DNA of 44,408 nucleotides from Herbiconiux sp. (GCF_023264855.1 NZ_JAHFUW010000038.1:1-44408), one strand, 5' to 3'; numbered from the stretch's first letter, positions 7,419 to 17,342 are shown. Notes: generated from the letters alone by a model not told the origin. Program-made: numbers and translations.

Positions 7419-10400
7419 CGATGATCGACACGCTCTTCGGTCTCATCCCGGCGGCGTCGCGCGGGCAGCAGTGGATCGTCGAGGATCTGCAGCTGATCAA
7501 CTGGGGCGGCTACGACGGCGGCCCGCATCTGGTGCGGTTCTCGCCCGGTGCGACGCTGCTCTGTGGCGGGTCGGGCTCCGGCAAGTCGACCATGATGGAC
7601 GCCTACATCGCCCTCATGATGCCCCACACCACGCCGTTCAACGGGGCCTCGAACGGCGGCGTGACCGGCCGGCCCCGCGGCGACGACCAGCGCAACATCC
7701 TGTCGTACGGCCGCGGCAAGATCGACGAGTCGCGCACCGAAGACGGCACGAAGCTGCGCGTGCTCCGCGGCGACGGCGAAGACACGTGGAGTGCGATCGC
7801 AGCCACCTGGCTCGATCACGACGGGTCGCGTTTCACGGCCATCAGGGCCTGGTACATCCCCACCGACGCGCGCACGCTCGACGACACGATCCGGGTGCGC
7901 GCCACCGTCACCGGCGCCTTCGATCTCGGCCGCCTGGAGCAGGCGGCGGCCCAGCGGCTCTCCGATGCCGCCGTTCGAGCGGCCGGCCTGGAGACGCTGG
8001 CCACCGACCGCGAGTTCTCTGCCCGGCTGCATGCGGTTCTCGGGATCGGCGCGGCCGGCTCCGGCGCGAAGGCGATCAGTCTCCTCGCCCGGATCCAGGC
8101 CGGCCAGCAGATCACGACCGTCGACGATCTGTACAAGCGTCTCGTGCTCGAGGAGCCGGAGACGATGGCCATCGCCGATGCGGTGGTCTCCCACTTCGAC
8201 GAACTCGAGAGCACCCGCACGCGGATGCTCACGGCCAAGCAGCAGGTGAACGCGCTCGAGCCGATCCGGGGGATCACGGCGAAGATCGAGGCCGCGGCGG
8301 AGCGCGTGCGCCTGATCGACGAGGTCGGGGTCTTCTCCGAGCCGAGCTCGCCGGCGTCTCTCTGGAGCGCCGAGCGCCGCCTCGGCCTGCTCCGGGAGGT
8401 CGAGATCGAGCTGCGCGCTCGAGCCCGATCCCTGGAGCTCGCGGTGCGCGAGAAGCATGCTCTGATCGAGGCGGCGGATCTCGAGCGCGAGGGACTGCTC
8501 GACGTGCTGCGGCTCTCCGGCGGCGACCGGCTCGAAACCGCCCAGCGCGAGCTCCGGCTGGTGGAGCGCCGTCTCGACGAGGTTCGGCGGGAGCGTGCGA
8601 AGTTTGAAGAGGTCATCCGGGAGCTCGGCGTCGACGTGCAGTCCGCCGCGCAGTTCGAGCGCCTCGTTGCAGGAGACCTGGTGGCCCGGCCGGGTTCCGG
8701 GGTGCGCCAGGCCCGGGCCGTGTTCGCCGAGGCGGAATCCGAACGCCGGGCGGCCGACGCGGAGCGGCTGCGTGTGCAGAAGGAGCGGGACACCGCCAGC
8801 CGGATGCGGGGCAGCATCCCGCCCGCGCTCGACGAGACACGCAGGCTCCTGGCGCACGCGGCCGGGCTCGACCCCTCCGACCTCCCGTTCGTGGGCGAGC
8901 TGGTCGAGGTGCGCACCGAGTTCGAGCCGTGGCGGGAGGCGTTCAACCTCGCCCTCGGGGGATTCGCCAGAACCCTGCTGATCGATGCCTCCCAGCTCGA
9001 CGCCTTCCGGGCCGCCATCAACTCGGTCCGCACGCAGGAGAGGCTGAACTACGAGGGAGTCCACACCGGGCTCGCCGAGATCACGACCCTCGACGCGAGC
9101 ACGCTGCCGGGGCGCCTCGACTACCGGTCGACGCCTTTCACCGGGTGGCTCCAGCAGCGGCTCACCGATCGCTTCGGGTTCGTCTGCGTCGACGCCTCGT
9201 CGCAGCTCGGCCGGCATCAGAAGGCGCTCACGATCACCGGGCAGGTCTCGCGCGGGAGCCGGGGCGCGCACGGCGGTCAGGGGCGCGGCAACGTGCTCGG
9301 CTTCTCCAACGTGCGCCGCCTCCGCGAGCTCGACGACCACGTGCAGCGCCTGACCGACCGTCTCGACACCGCCGCGCGCGCCGCGCACGACGCCGACATC
9401 GCGCTGGACCACCTGGCGGCTCGCTCGACGGCGTTCGCGAAGATCGAAGACCTCACCTGGGAACAGATCGACGTCGACACGGTCGTGGCCGAACGCGAGC
9501 GCTGGCTCGCCGTCGAAACCGAGGTGACGGCGGCCAACCCCGAGATCGCCCACCTCACCGAGCAGGCCGAGGAGTGCAAGACCCGGGCCGCACGGCTCCG
9601 CGCCGAGGAGGCGCGACTGGCCGCCGACCTCGCTCAGAGCAAGGAGCGCTGGGGGTCCGTGACGGATGAGGTCGACGCCTGCCAGCGTGTGATCGACGAC
9701 GCCGACGCCGGGGGAGTGACGCTCGGCGACGGGCACGCCTCGTTCCTCGACGACCGTTTTCTCGACGTGGCCGCCGACGGCACCTCGTCCGCGGGGGAAC
9801 GGCTCGCCCACCTCGACACCGCGCTCCGCACGGCGGCGCAGCGGCTCGGCGACGATCGCCGGGCCGCCTCCGACGCCCACCAGGAACAGCGCGAGAGCAT
9901 GCGCCGGCTGATGAGCGGATTCGTGGAGCGCTGGGACAGCCTGACCGTCGTGCCCGATCCCGACGAGTCGGTGGCCGAGTTCGAGAGCATCCTCGAAGCC
10001 CTGGAGACCAGCGGGCTGCACGAGCTCGAGACCGAATGGCGCGACAGCCTGCTGAAGCTGTCGGGCAACGATCTCACCAGTCTGGATTCCACCCTCGCCC
10101 GCTCGCTGCGGGAGATCAAGGACCGCATCGATCCGATCAACCGCATCATGGAGGAACTGCCCTTCTACGACGATCGCCACCGGCTGCAGATCGCGCCGCG
10201 CGAGAACCAGTCCGAGGCCCGCAAGCGCTTCCGGCGGGAGCTGCGCGAGGTGCGCGCCCTGATCGAGGCCGCCTCGACCGACACGGATCGCGAGAACGCC
10301 TACCGGCGGATGAGCCGCCTGATCGGCCGGATGCGGCGCTCGGCGCCCGACTTCGCCGAACTCATCGACGTGCGCAACCACGTGCGCGTGAGTGCGGAGC

Positions 10401-10774
10401 GGATCGACGCCCAGACGCGGGAGCACGTCGCGCTCTATGACCACATCGGCGAGAAGTCCGGCGGCGAGTCGCAGGAGCTGGTCGCATTCATCGTCGGCGC
10501 CGCGCTGCGCTACCAGCTCGGTGACGCGGGGGCGCCCCGGCCGCGCTACGCGCCGGTGTTCATGGACGAAGCGCTGATCAAGGCGGATGCGCACTTCACA
10601 AAGCGGGCGATCGGCGCCTGGCGCGGCCTCGGCTTCCAGCTCGTCATCGGCGCCCCGAACGACAAGTACAGCGCCATCGAGCCGCACGTCGATGTGGAGT
10701 ACACCATCCTCAAAGACACTCAAGGTCGCTCCTGGGCGAAGGCCAAGGTCGGTCTCCCGGAGCCCGCGCGCTGA
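7415..10774 (+). CDS. jetC: JetC/MksB-like SMC ATPase of a Wadjet-type system
   Basis: A 1119-residue SMC-like ATPase. The Walker A motif GGSGSGKST lies at residues 51-59 with lysine 57, an ABC signature SGGES starts at 1015, and Walker B VFMDEA lies at about 1048-1053 with the catalytic glutamate at 1052. Between them are two long heptad-like charged regions (about 270-470 and 640-900) flanking a hinge-like segment with RSSHDR-like absence of catalytic motifs, as in MukB-type condensins. In Wadjet systems JetABC extrudes DNA loops on small circular DNA and JetD then cuts it. It starts in ATGA overlap with jetB (a second ATG is at 7421). No jetD gene follows: the next gene, 58 bases downstream, is yebC. 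Confidence 0.9.
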   Translation: MTMIDTLFGLIPAASRGQQWIVEDLQLINWGGYDGGPHLVRFSPGATLLCGGSGSGKSTMMDAYIALMMPHTTPFNGASNGGVTGRPRGDDQRNILSYGRGKIDESRTEDGTKLRVLRGDGEDTWSAIAATWLDHDGSRFTAIRAWYIPTDARTLDDTIRVRATVTGAFDLGRLEQAAAQRLSDAAVRAAGLETLATDREFSARLHAVLGIGAAGSGAKAISLLARIQAGQQITTVDDLYKRLVLEEPETMAIADAVVSHFDELESTRTRMLTAKQQVNALEPIRGITAKIEAAAERVRLIDEVGVFSEPSSPASLWSAERRLGLLREVEIELRARARSLELAVREKHALIEAADLEREGLLDVLRLSGGDRLETAQRELRLVERRLDEVRRERAKFEEVIRELGVDVQSAAQFERLVAGDLVARPGSGVRQARAVFAEAESERRAADAERLRVQKERDTASRMRGSIPPALDETRRLLAHAAGLDPSDLPFVGELVEVRTEFEPWREAFNLALGGFARTLLIDASQLDAFRAAINSVRTQERLNYEGVHTGLAEITTLDASTLPGRLDYRSTPFTGWLQQRLTDRFGFVCVDASSQLGRHQKALTITGQVSRGSRGAHGGQGRGNVLGFSNVRRLRELDDHVQRLTDRLDTAARAAHDADIALDHLAARSTAFAKIEDLTWEQIDVDTVVAERERWLAVETEVTAANPEIAHLTEQAEECKTRAARLRAEEARLAADLAQSKERWGSVTDEVDACQRVIDDADAGGVTLGDGHASFLDDRFLDVAADGTSSAGERLAHLDTALRTAAQRLGDDRRAASDAHQEQRESMRRLMSGFVERWDSLTVVPDPDESVAEFESILEALETSGLHELETEWRDSLLKLSGNDLTSLDSTLARSLREIKDRIDPINRIMEELPFYDDRHRLQIAPRENQSEARKRFRRELREVRALIEAASTDTDRENAYRRMSRLIGRMRRSAPDFAELIDVRNHVRVSAERIDAQTREHVALYDHIGEKSGGESQELVAFIVGAALRYQLGDAGAPRPRYAPVFMDEALIKADAHFTKRAIGAWRGLGFQLVIGAPNDKYSAIEPHVDVEYTILKDTQGRSWAKAKVGLPEPAR

Positions 10775-10787
10775 AACGGGCGCGGGC
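10762..10787 (+). terminator. Possible hairpin terminator after jetC
   Basis: GCCCGCGC pairs perfectly with GCGCGGGC across a ten-base loop that contains the jetC stop codon. The bases after it (GGCCTTCTCG) are only weakly T-rich, so termination efficiency is uncertain. Confidence 0.45.
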
Positions 10788-10799
10788 GGCCTTCTCGCG

Positions 10800-10805
10800 T
10801 AGACT
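10800..10805 (+). promoter_or_regulatory. Possible -10 element for yebC
   Basis: TAGACT lies 27 bases before the yebC GTG, after the jetC hairpin. There is no matching -35, so this rests on the hexamer and its position. Confidence 0.35.
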
Positions 10806-10832
10806 TGACCGAGATTCCTGAAGGAGATTTTC

Positions 10833-11591
10833 GTGTCCGGACATTCCAAGTGGGCGACGACCAAGCACAAGAAGGCGATCATCGATTCGCGCCGTGCCAA
10901 GTCGTTCGCGAAGCTGATCAAGAACATCGAGGTCGCAGCCAAGATGGGCGGCGCCGACATGGCCGGTAACCCCACCCTGGTCGACGCGGTGCAGAAGGCG
11001 AAGAAGACCTCTGTTCCGATCGACAACATCAATCGCGCGGTCAAGCGCGGCGCGGGGCTCACCGGTGAGTCGATCGATTACCAGACGATCATCTACGAGG
11101 CCTACGGCCCGAACGGCATCGCGCTGCTGGTGGAGTGCCTCACCGACAACAAGAACCGTGCGGCCGCAGACGTCCGTACCGTGATGTCGCGCAACGGCGG
11201 CACCCTGGCCGACCCCGGCAGCGTGGCCTACAACTTCGCCCGCAAGGGCGTCATCACCGTCGCGCACGCCGACGGCATCACCGAGGACGACGTGCTCGCC
11301 GCCGTGCTCGACGCCGGGGCCGAAGAGGTCACCGACCGCGGTGAGTCCTTCGAGGTGCTCACCGAGCCCTCCTCGATGGTGGCCGCCCGTGCCGCCCTGC
11401 AGGAGGCCGGGATCGACTACGACTCCGCCGACGTGGAGTTCGTGGCGAGCCTGCAGGTCGAGGCCGACGCCGAGACCGCACGCAAGGTGTTCCGCCTGAT
11501 CGACGCCCTCGAAGACTCCGACGACGTGCAGAACGTGTACACGAACATCGACATCACGCCCGAGGTGCAGGCCGAGCTCGAACAGGACTGA
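10833..11591 (+). CDS. yebC: YebC/TACO1-family protein
   Basis: A 252-residue member of the YebC/TACO1 family, recognisable from its start [20 protein letters not shown], the basic first domain, [20 protein letters not shown] in the middle and the acidic C-terminal part. Family members include DNA-binding regulators and ribosome-associated factors that help translate proline stretches; which applies here is not visible. The GTG start follows AAGGAG with good spacing. yebC precedes ruvCAB in many bacteria, as here (77 bases to ruvC). In mycobacteria pdxT lies before yebC; here jetC does. Confidence 0.95.
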   Translation: MSGHSKWATTKHKKAIIDSRRAKSFAKLIKNIEVAAKMGGADMAGNPTLVDAVQKAKKTSVPIDNINRAVKRGAGLTGESIDYQTIIYEAYGPNGIALLVECLTDNKNRAAADVRTVMSRNGGTLADPGSVAYNFARKGVITVAHADGITEDDVLAAVLDAGAEEVTDRGESFEVLTEPSSMVAARAALQEAGIDYDSADVEFVASLQVEADAETARKVFRLIDALEDSDDVQNVYTNIDITPEVQAELEQD

Positions 11592-11668
11592 GCTCCGCAC
11601 CCCACCTCATCACCCAGCACCTCACCACATCGATCAGACGCAGGCCGGCGCGAGAAAGAAGAGAGTGG

Positions 11669-12289
11669 ATGCGAGTCCTCGGAATCGATCCTGGCCTGAC
11701 CCGCTGCGGCGTGGGCATCGTCGACGTCTCGGCGACGCGCAAACCGGTGCTGGTGCACGTCTCGGTCATCACGACCGGCACGGAACTCGCGCTCGAGGAG
11801 CGCCTGCTGATCGTCTCCCGGGGGATCGAGGCGCTGCTGGACGAGCACCGGCCCGACACCGTCGCGGTCGAGCGCGTCTTCGCGCAGCACAACGTGCGCA
11901 CGGTGATGGGCACGGCCCAGGTGAGCGGGATCGCGCTGCTCGCCGCCGCGCGCCGCTCACTGCCCGTGGGGCTGCACACGCCCAGCGAGGTGAAGGCCGC
12001 GATCACCGGGTACGGGCAGGCCGACAAGAAGCAGGTCGGCGCGATGGTGGCCAAGGTACTGCGGCTCGAGAGCGTTCCCAAGCCGGCGGACGCGGCCGAC
12101 GCGCTGGCTCTGGCGATCTGTCACGCGTGGCGGGTTCCGCTCGGCGCGGCCGTCACCGGAGCGACCAGCGGATCGACGCTGCCGCGCACCGCGGTCGACC
12201 GTTCGGCGCTCACTCCGGCACAGGAGGCGTGGCGCGCCGCCGAGCAAGGCACAGCCCGGCGCACCGCCGCCCATAGGCTGGTTCGATGA
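11669..12289 (+). CDS. ruvC: Holliday junction resolvase RuvC
   Basis: RuvC is a dimeric magnesium-dependent nuclease that cuts Holliday junctions during recombinational repair. The four acidic catalytic positions can be placed: Asp7 in [10 protein letters not shown], the glutamate of VAVERVF near 70, and the aspartates in [15 protein letters not shown] near 140-145. At 206 residues it is longer than the usual 170-190 because of a C-terminal tail (about 165-206) of no known function. The ATG at 11669 follows GAAGAGAG. Its stop overlaps the ruvA start in ATGA. Confidence 0.96.
   Translation: MRVLGIDPGLTRCGVGIVDVSATRKPVLVHVSVITTGTELALEERLLIVSRGIEALLDEHRPDTVAVERVFAQHNVRTVMGTAQVSGIALLAAARRSLPVGLHTPSEVKAAITGYGQADKKQVGAMVAKVLRLESVPKPADAADALALAICHAWRVPLGAAVTGATSGSTLPRTAVDRSALTPAQEAWRAAEQGTARRTAAHRLVR
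12274..12279 (+). promoter_or_regulatory. Probable internal -10 element for leaderless ruvA
   Basis: TAGGCT lies inside the 3' end of ruvC and is followed by six bases and the ruvA ATG at 12286. This fits the leaderless pattern and would give ruvAB an additional start independent of ruvC. Confidence 0.45.
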
Positions 12290-12918
12290 TCTCTGCGTTG
12301 CGCGGCACCGTCCTCTCCATCGCGGGAGGCACGGCCGTGATCGACGTCGGCGGCGTCGGCTACGCGGTGGCCGTCACCGGCCGGCACGCGCTGACGCTGC
12401 GTACCGGATCCGAGGCGGCTGTGCTCACCTCGCTCATCGTGCGGGAAGACAGCCTCTCGCTGTTCGGCTTCCCCGACCAGGATTCGCTCGACATCTTCAC
12501 GCTCCTCATCGGCGTCACGGGCGTGGGCCCGAAGTCGGCCCTCGGCGTTCTCGCCGAACTCACGCCGGGCGAGGTCGCGCTGGCGGTCGCCCGGGAAGAC
12601 GACGCCGCCTTCCGCAAGGTCACCGGCATCGGGCCGAAGACGGCCAAGCTGATCGTGCTGCAGCTCACCGGCAAGATCGCGGCGCGACCCGTCGCAGCCG
12701 GAGCATCCGTGACCGGGGCGCCCGCTGCGGCCCCCCACGTCCGCGGCAATGTGGAGCGCGCCCTCGTGGGCCTCGGCTGGCCCGAGCGCAGCGCGACCGC
12801 CGCCGTCGACGAGGTGCTCGAGACGGCGTCGCCGGTCGAGGCCGGCGACGTGCAGGCGCTGCTCCGGCTCGCTCTGGCCGTGCTCGGTCCGGCCCAGAAC
12901 ACCGGGAGCACGCGGTGA
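12286..12918 (+). CDS. ruvA: Holliday junction branch migration protein RuvA
   Basis: RuvA binds the four-way junction and loads the RuvB motor. The 210-residue protein shows the N-terminal OB-fold ([28 protein letters not shown]), two helix-hairpin-helix motifs ([17 protein letters not shown] and [17 protein letters not shown], about residues 70-125), a flexible linker rich in Ala and Pro, and the C-terminal domain (about 155-205) that contacts RuvB. It overlaps ruvC by four bases and ruvB by four bases (GTGA). Confidence 0.97.
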   Translation: MISALRGTVLSIAGGTAVIDVGGVGYAVAVTGRHALTLRTGSEAAVLTSLIVREDSLSLFGFPDQDSLDIFTLLIGVTGVGPKSALGVLAELTPGEVALAVAREDDAAFRKVTGIGPKTAKLIVLQLTGKIAARPVAAGASVTGAPAAAPHVRGNVERALVGLGWPERSATAAVDEVLETASPVEAGDVQALLRLALAVLGPAQNTGSTR

Positions 12919-13964
12919 GCGAGCGTTACGACGGCGAGGCCCTGGTCAATCCCGAGGTCGAGTCCGAGGCCGAGGTCGCCTTCGAGGGCGCCCTCCGCCC
13001 GAAATCGCTCGCCGAGTTCGTGGGGCAGCGGAAGGTGCGCGGCCAGTTGCAGCTGCTGCTGGATGCGGCCGCCATCCAGAGCCGCACGCCCGACCACATC
13101 CTGCTGGCCGGCCCTCCCGGCCTCGGCAAGACCACGCTCGCCATGATCGTCGCCCACGAGACCGACCGTCCCCTGCGCCTCACCAGCGGTCCGGCCATCC
13201 AGCACGCCGGTGACCTCGCGGCAGTGCTCTCCTCCCTGGTGCCGGGGGAGGTGCTCTTCATCGACGAGATCCACCGGATGGCCCGCCCGGCCGAGGAGAT
13301 GCTGTACCTCGCGATGGAGGACTTCCGCATCGACATCATGGTGGGCAAGGGTGCCGGGGCGACATCCATTCCCCTTGATCTCTCCCCGTTCACCCTGGTG
13401 GGAGCCACCACACGGGCCGGTCTGCTGCCGAACCCGTTGCGCGACCGTTTCGGCTTCACCGCGCACCTGGAGTTCTACGAGACCGAAGAACTCGTGCGGG
13501 TGCTGCACCGGGCCGCGCAGTTGCTCTCGGTGCAGATCGACGAAGAGTCGCTGCGTGAGATCGCCTCCCGCAGCCGGGGCACGCCCCGCATCGCCAACCG
13601 GCTGCTGCGCCGGGTGCGCGACTACGCACTGGTCACCGGGGGAGGCGCGACGCTGACCGCGGTGCGGGCAGCGCTCGAGCTCTACGACGTAGACGCCCTC
13701 GGGCTGGACAGGCTCGACCGGGCCGTCATGCAGATCCTTCTGGAGCGATTCAACGGCGGGCCGGTCGGCCTCAACACCCTCGCCGTGTCGGTCGGTGAGG
13801 AATCGGAGACCATCGAGGCCGTCGTGGAGCCCTTCCTGGTGCGCATCGGTCTGATCTCCCGAACCCCGCGCGGCCGGATCGCCACCAATGCCGGCTGGCA
13901 GCACTTCGGGATGCGACGCGATAATCCGCCCGGCGCCCCTGCGCTTTTCGGCGATGGCCTATAA
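12915..13964 (+). CDS. ruvB: Holliday junction helicase RuvB
   Basis: The AAA+ motor that drives branch migration with RuvA. In 349 residues it has an N-terminal segment with [12 protein letters not shown], Walker [12 protein letters not shown], Walker [10 protein letters not shown], sensor 1 VGATTRAG, the arginine finger region NPLRDRFG, and a C-terminal winged helix that ends with QHFGM. The GTG start overlaps the ruvA stop. Its TAA stop lies within a TATAAT hexamer that may be the promoter of the downstream yajC-secDF genes. Confidence 0.97.
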   Translation: MSERYDGEALVNPEVESEAEVAFEGALRPKSLAEFVGQRKVRGQLQLLLDAAAIQSRTPDHILLAGPPGLGKTTLAMIVAHETDRPLRLTSGPAIQHAGDLAAVLSSLVPGEVLFIDEIHRMARPAEEMLYLAMEDFRIDIMVGKGAGATSIPLDLSPFTLVGATTRAGLLPNPLRDRFGFTAHLEFYETEELVRVLHRAAQLLSVQIDEESLREIASRSRGTPRIANRLLRRVRDYALVTGGGATLTAVRAALELYDVDALGLDRLDRAVMQILLERFNGGPVGLNTLAVSVGEESETIEAVVEPFLVRIGLISRTPRGRIATNAGWQHFGMRRDNPPGAPALFGDGL

Positions 13965-13965
13965 T
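13960..13965 (+). promoter_or_regulatory. TATAAT -10 element upstream of yajC
   Basis: A perfect TATAAT overlaps the ruvB stop codon, 78 bases before yajC. No consensus -35 is visible at 16-18 bases upstream, so this may be weak, or chance. Confidence 0.45.
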
Positions 13966-13995
13966 TCAAGCTGGTCTACAGGAGACACCCCTAGG

Positions 13996-14061
13996 ATGAT
14001 CTCCGACCATCACCCCCACCCTCTTGGAAGGCGCCCTTTTTCATGGCTCTCGATCCGTTAA
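13996..14061 (+). CDS. Possible 21-codon upstream reading frame overlapping the yajC start
   Basis: An ATG 31 bases after the TATAAT opens a 21-codon frame (MISDHHPHPLGRRPFSWLSIR) that ends at 14061, beyond the yajC ATG at 14043 and in another frame. AGGAG at 13980-13984 is 11 bases upstream, rather far. The yajC ribosome binding site (TTGGAAGG) lies inside it, so translating it would affect yajC initiation. It is histidine- and proline-rich, with no membrane or signal segment. Its existence as a translated peptide is only a suggestion. Confidence 0.22.
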   Translation: MISDHHPHPLGRRPFSWLSIR

Positions 14062-14465
14062 CAATCATCATGCTGGTCGTTCTGGCCGTGCTGGTGATCT
14101 TCATGTTCCGCAACAGCCGCAAGCGCCAGGCGCAGGCTCGCGAACTGCAGAGCAAGGTGGCGGTGGGCGCTGAGGTCATGACCAACTTCGGCCTGTACGG
14201 CACGATCCTCGAGATGGACGAGGAAGAGAACCAGGTTCTGCTGGAGACCACCCCCGGCACCGTGCTCAAGGTGCACCGCCAGACCGTGACCCGCGTGGTC
14301 ACCCCCTCGCCCCTCGAAGCCCTCGACGACGAGACCCCCGCCCTCGACGGCGAGCCCGCCTATGGCGAGCGGATCGACGAGCCCACCACCTCCCACGAAG
14401 ACATCGCCCCTGCCGCTGTCGACTCCCCGGTCGAGAAGAAGACCGAGAAAAAGGGCGACGAGTAA
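14043..14465 (+). CDS. yajC: Preprotein translocase accessory subunit YajC
   Basis: A 140-residue YajC protein: an N-terminal membrane helix (about residues 4-20, LTIIMLVVLAVLVIFMF), a basic stretch RNSRKRQAQAREL, the conserved soluble part VGAEVMTNFGLYGTILEMDEEENQVLLETTPGTVLKVHRQTVTRVV (abridged here by function: a small beta fold) and an acidic, low-complexity C-terminal tail from about residue 95. YajC associates with SecDF at the inner membrane to support Sec export. It follows TTGGAAGG and precedes secD by 70 bases. Confidence 0.93.
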   Translation: MALDPLTIIMLVVLAVLVIFMFRNSRKRQAQARELQSKVAVGAEVMTNFGLYGTILEMDEEENQVLLETTPGTVLKVHRQTVTRVVTPSPLEALDDETPALDGEPAYGERIDEPTTSHEDIAPAAVDSPVEKKTEKKGDE

Positions 14466-14522
14466 CTTCGTCCTCCTTTCCGACCCACGCTCGCCGCACC
14501 GGCGCCCGAGCGGCACAGAAAG

Positions 14523-14535
14523 CTGAGTAACTCAG
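14523..14535. repeat. Perfect palindrome abutting the secD start codon
   Basis: CTGAGT, a central A and ACTCAG form a perfect inverted repeat that ends directly before the secD GTG at 14536. As RNA it could form a five-base stem with a TAA loop. It occupies the place where a ribosome binding site would lie, and none other is obvious. Confidence 0.5.
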
Positions 14536-16251
14536 GTGGCACAAACTACCGCGGTCAAAAAGGCGTGGAAGACGCTGATCTGGCTGGCCGTCATCTTCGC
14601 CGTCCTGGCGGGCACCATCGCCGGAGGCGTGATTTTCAGCACGGCCACCTGGACGCCGAAGCTCGCCCTCGACCTCGAGGGCGGAACGCAGATCATCCTG
14701 ACCCCGAAGCTCGAGTCGGGCCAGCAGGTCTCGTCCGAGCAGCTCGACCAGGCGGTCTCGATCATCCGTCAGCGTGTCGACGCGAGCGGCGTGTCGGAGG
14801 CCGAGGTCACCACCCAGGGCGGCACGAACGTCGTGGTGTCGATCCCCGGTTCGCCGGATCAGGCCACCCTCGACCGCATCGAGTCCTCGGCCAAGCTCGA
14901 CTTCCGCGCGGTGTTGCTGGCGGATGTCGCGACTCCGAGCGCCTCGACGTCGCCGGCTCCCACTGTCGATCCGAGTCTGTCGACCACGCCGACCGCGAGC
15001 CCCACCAACGGCAGCGACCTGGCCTACGTCACACCGGCTCTGCAGGCGCAGTTCGACACCTTCGACTGCGGTTCGACCGAAGCCGAAGACGCCGGCCAGG
15101 CTCCCGCCGACCAGCCACTGGTCACCTGTGACGAGAACGGCGTGAAGTACCTGCTCGGCCCGGTCGAGATCGAAGGCGCCGACATCGCCGATGCGTCCAG
15201 CGGGGTGGCTACCACCCAGCAGGGCTCGTCCACCGGCCAGTGGGTCGTCGACATCTCGTTCAACGACGAGGGAACCGCCAAGTTCGCCGACGTGACCACC
15301 CGCCTCTACGGCCTGACCGGCGTGCAGAACCAGTTCGCCATCGTGCTCGACGGCAAGGTCATCACGGCGCCGACCACCGGCGGATCCTTCACCGACGGCC
15401 GGGCCCAGATCTCCGGATCGTTCACGCAGGACTCCGCCAAGACGCTGGCCGACCAGCTGAAGTTCGGCGCACTACCGATCGGCTTCACCACGCAGTCCTC
15501 CGAGGCCATCTCGGCGACCCTCGGTTCGACCCAGCTCCTGTCGGGACTGATCGCCGGTGCGATCGGTCTGCTCCTGGTCGTCATCTACTCGCTCATCCAG
15601 TACCGCCTGCTCGGACTGGTCACCATCGCCTCGCTGATCGTGGCGGCGGCCCTGACCTATCTGCTGGTCACGCTGATGTCGTGGCGCATCGACTTCCGTC
15701 TCTCGCTCGCGGGTGTCGCCGGTCTGATCGTGGCGATCGGTATCACCGCCGACTCGTTCATCGTGTACTTCGAGCGAATACGTGACGAGCTGCGTGACGG
15801 CAAAGCCCTCACGTCGTCGGTACAGGCCGGCTGGAAGCGGGCCATCCGCACCATCACCGCCTCGGACGCGGTGAACTTCCTCGCCGCCGCCGTGCTGTAC
15901 GTGCTCGCCATCGGCAACGTGCGCGGGTTCGCCTTCACCCTCGGCCTGACGACCATCGTCGACATCATCGTCGTGATCTTGTTCACGCACCCGTTGATGA
16001 CGCTGCTGGCCGAGCTGCCGTTCTTCCGCGACGGCCACAAGCTCAGCGGGCTCGATCCGCGCGCTCTCGGGGCGGTCTACCGTGGTCGTGCCCAATTCCG
16101 GGCTCCGGCCGCGAGCGTCTCCTCCGCCAAGCGAGGCTCGTCGAGCCGTGAGGTCGCCAAGCGGCAGACCATCGCGGAGCGCAAGGCCGCCGAGCTCTCG
16201 GGCGCGCCGTCTGATTCGAAACGCTCCAGCGACGAGGGGAAGAACTCCTGA
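14536..16251 (+). CDS. secD: Protein translocase subunit SecD
   Basis: SecD is an inner-membrane RND-type protein that uses the proton motive force to complete Sec-dependent export. The 571-residue protein has a first membrane helix (about 14-38), the periplasmic P1 region with LALDLEGGTQIILTP and IIRQRVDASGVSEAEV, a Ser/Thr/Pro-rich insertion (about 130-155), FADVTTRLYG and QISGSFTQDSAKTLADQLKFGALP, then five C-terminal helices including GLIVAIGITADSFIVYFERIRDE (split in function across helix 4). A basic C-terminal tail follows. The GTG start has no clear ribosome binding site and is preceded by a perfect palindrome. It is coupled to secF by TGATG. Confidence 0.95.
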   Translation: MAQTTAVKKAWKTLIWLAVIFAVLAGTIAGGVIFSTATWTPKLALDLEGGTQIILTPKLESGQQVSSEQLDQAVSIIRQRVDASGVSEAEVTTQGGTNVVVSIPGSPDQATLDRIESSAKLDFRAVLLADVATPSASTSPAPTVDPSLSTTPTASPTNGSDLAYVTPALQAQFDTFDCGSTEAEDAGQAPADQPLVTCDENGVKYLLGPVEIEGADIADASSGVATTQQGSSTGQWVVDISFNDEGTAKFADVTTRLYGLTGVQNQFAIVLDGKVITAPTTGGSFTDGRAQISGSFTQDSAKTLADQLKFGALPIGFTTQSSEAISATLGSTQLLSGLIAGAIGLLLVVIYSLIQYRLLGLVTIASLIVAAALTYLLVTLMSWRIDFRLSLAGVAGLIVAIGITADSFIVYFERIRDELRDGKALTSSVQAGWKRAIRTITASDAVNFLAAAVLYVLAIGNVRGFAFTLGLTTIVDIIVVILFTHPLMTLLAELPFFRDGHKLSGLDPRALGAVYRGRAQFRAPAASVSSAKRGSSSREVAKRQTIAERKAAELSGAPSDSKRSSDEGKNS

Positions 16252-17252
16252 TGGCCAGCTTCTCCCAATTCGGAAACGACCTCTACTCCGGAAAGCGCTC
16301 GATCGACTTCGTCGGCCGTCGCAAGCTCTGGTACGCCATCTCGGCGGTCCTCATCCTGATCGCCCTCGTGGGCCCCTGGTTGCGCGGCGGATACGAGTTC
16401 GGCATCGAGTTCCGCGGTGGATCCGAGTTCACTGTCTCCCAGGTGACGACCCAGGACCAGACCCTCGCCACCGACGCCGTCAACCAGACCGCTCCCGGAT
16501 CGAACCCCAAGGTCACCACGCTGGCGCAGGATGCGGTGCGCGTGCAGACCGACGAGCTCGACAAGACGCAGAGTGCGGCGGTGGCCGAGGCGCTGGCCAC
16601 GGCCTACGACGTGCCGGTCGCCGACGTGACCACATCGTTCATCGGCGCCACCTGGGGTGCCGACATCACCACGCAGGCCATCCGGGGTCTGATCATCTTC
16701 CTCGTGCTGGTGGCGATCTTCATGGCCATCTACTTCCGCACCTGGAAGATGGCGGCGGCGGCGCTGATCGCGCTGCTGCACGACCTCGTGATCACGGCGG
16801 GTGTGTACGGGCTCACGGGGCTTGAGATCACCCCCGCGGCGGTGATCGGCTTCTTGACCATCCTCGGCTACTCGCTGTACGACACCGTGGTGGTGTTCGA
16901 CAAGATCCGGGAGAACACGGCGAGCATGGGGGAGCGCGGATCCCAGACCTTCCCCGAGATGGTGAACCTCGCGATCAACCAGACCCTGGTGCGCTCGATC
17001 AACACCTCGATCGTGGCCGCCCTGCCCGTCGCCTCGATCCTCATCATCGGATCGTTCGTGCTCGGCGCCTCGACGCTACGCGACATCTCGCTCGCGCTGC
17101 TGATCGGAATCATCGTGGGAACGTATTCCACGATCTTCGTGGCGGCTCCGCTCTACGTGCAGTTCCGTCAGAACGAAGCGAAGATGAAGAAGCACGACGC
17201 CCTGGTGCGCTCCGATCGCGAGCGCGCGGCGAAGGCCACGGTCTCTGCCTGA
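16251..17252 (+). CDS. secF: Protein translocase subunit SecF
   Basis: The 333-residue partner of SecD. It shows the family start FGNDLYSGKRSIDFVGRRKLWY, a first membrane helix, the FGIEFRGGSEF motif, a periplasmic loop, and the five-helix C-terminal block with ALLHDLVITAGVYGL and GYSLYDTVVVFDKIREN followed by NQTLVRSINTS. The ATG overlaps the secD stop by one base and GAGGGGAAG lies just upstream, so the two subunits are made together. The last 30 residues are charged and cytoplasmic. Confidence 0.95.
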   Translation: MASFSQFGNDLYSGKRSIDFVGRRKLWYAISAVLILIALVGPWLRGGYEFGIEFRGGSEFTVSQVTTQDQTLATDAVNQTAPGSNPKVTTLAQDAVRVQTDELDKTQSAAVAEALATAYDVPVADVTTSFIGATWGADITTQAIRGLIIFLVLVAIFMAIYFRTWKMAAAALIALLHDLVITAGVYGLTGLEITPAAVIGFLTILGYSLYDTVVVFDKIRENTASMGERGSQTFPEMVNLAINQTLVRSINTSIVAALPVASILIIGSFVLGASTLRDISLALLIGIIVGTYSTIFVAAPLYVQFRQNEAKMKKHDALVRSDRERAAKATVSA

Positions 17253-17319
17253 TCCGATGCGGAGGGTCCTGCTCGCGCACAGCGCAACGCGCGCGTACGG
17301 CAGGGCCCGCCCGCTGGGG

Positions 17320-17325
17320 GATAAT
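17320..17325 (+). promoter_or_regulatory. Possible -10 element for rel
   Basis: GATAAT lies 17 bases before the rel ATG, leaving room for GGTGGAGG as ribosome binding site only in a very short leader. No -35 is recognisable in the GC-rich upstream sequence. Confidence 0.3.
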
Positions 17326-17342
17326 CGTGGTGGAGGCCTGAC

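Noticed and set aside
13996-14061. Identification of the yajC upstream frame as an ApdA/VemP-type arrest peptide.
   Set aside because: Those are much longer and have an export signal and a C-terminal arrest motif; this frame has neither.
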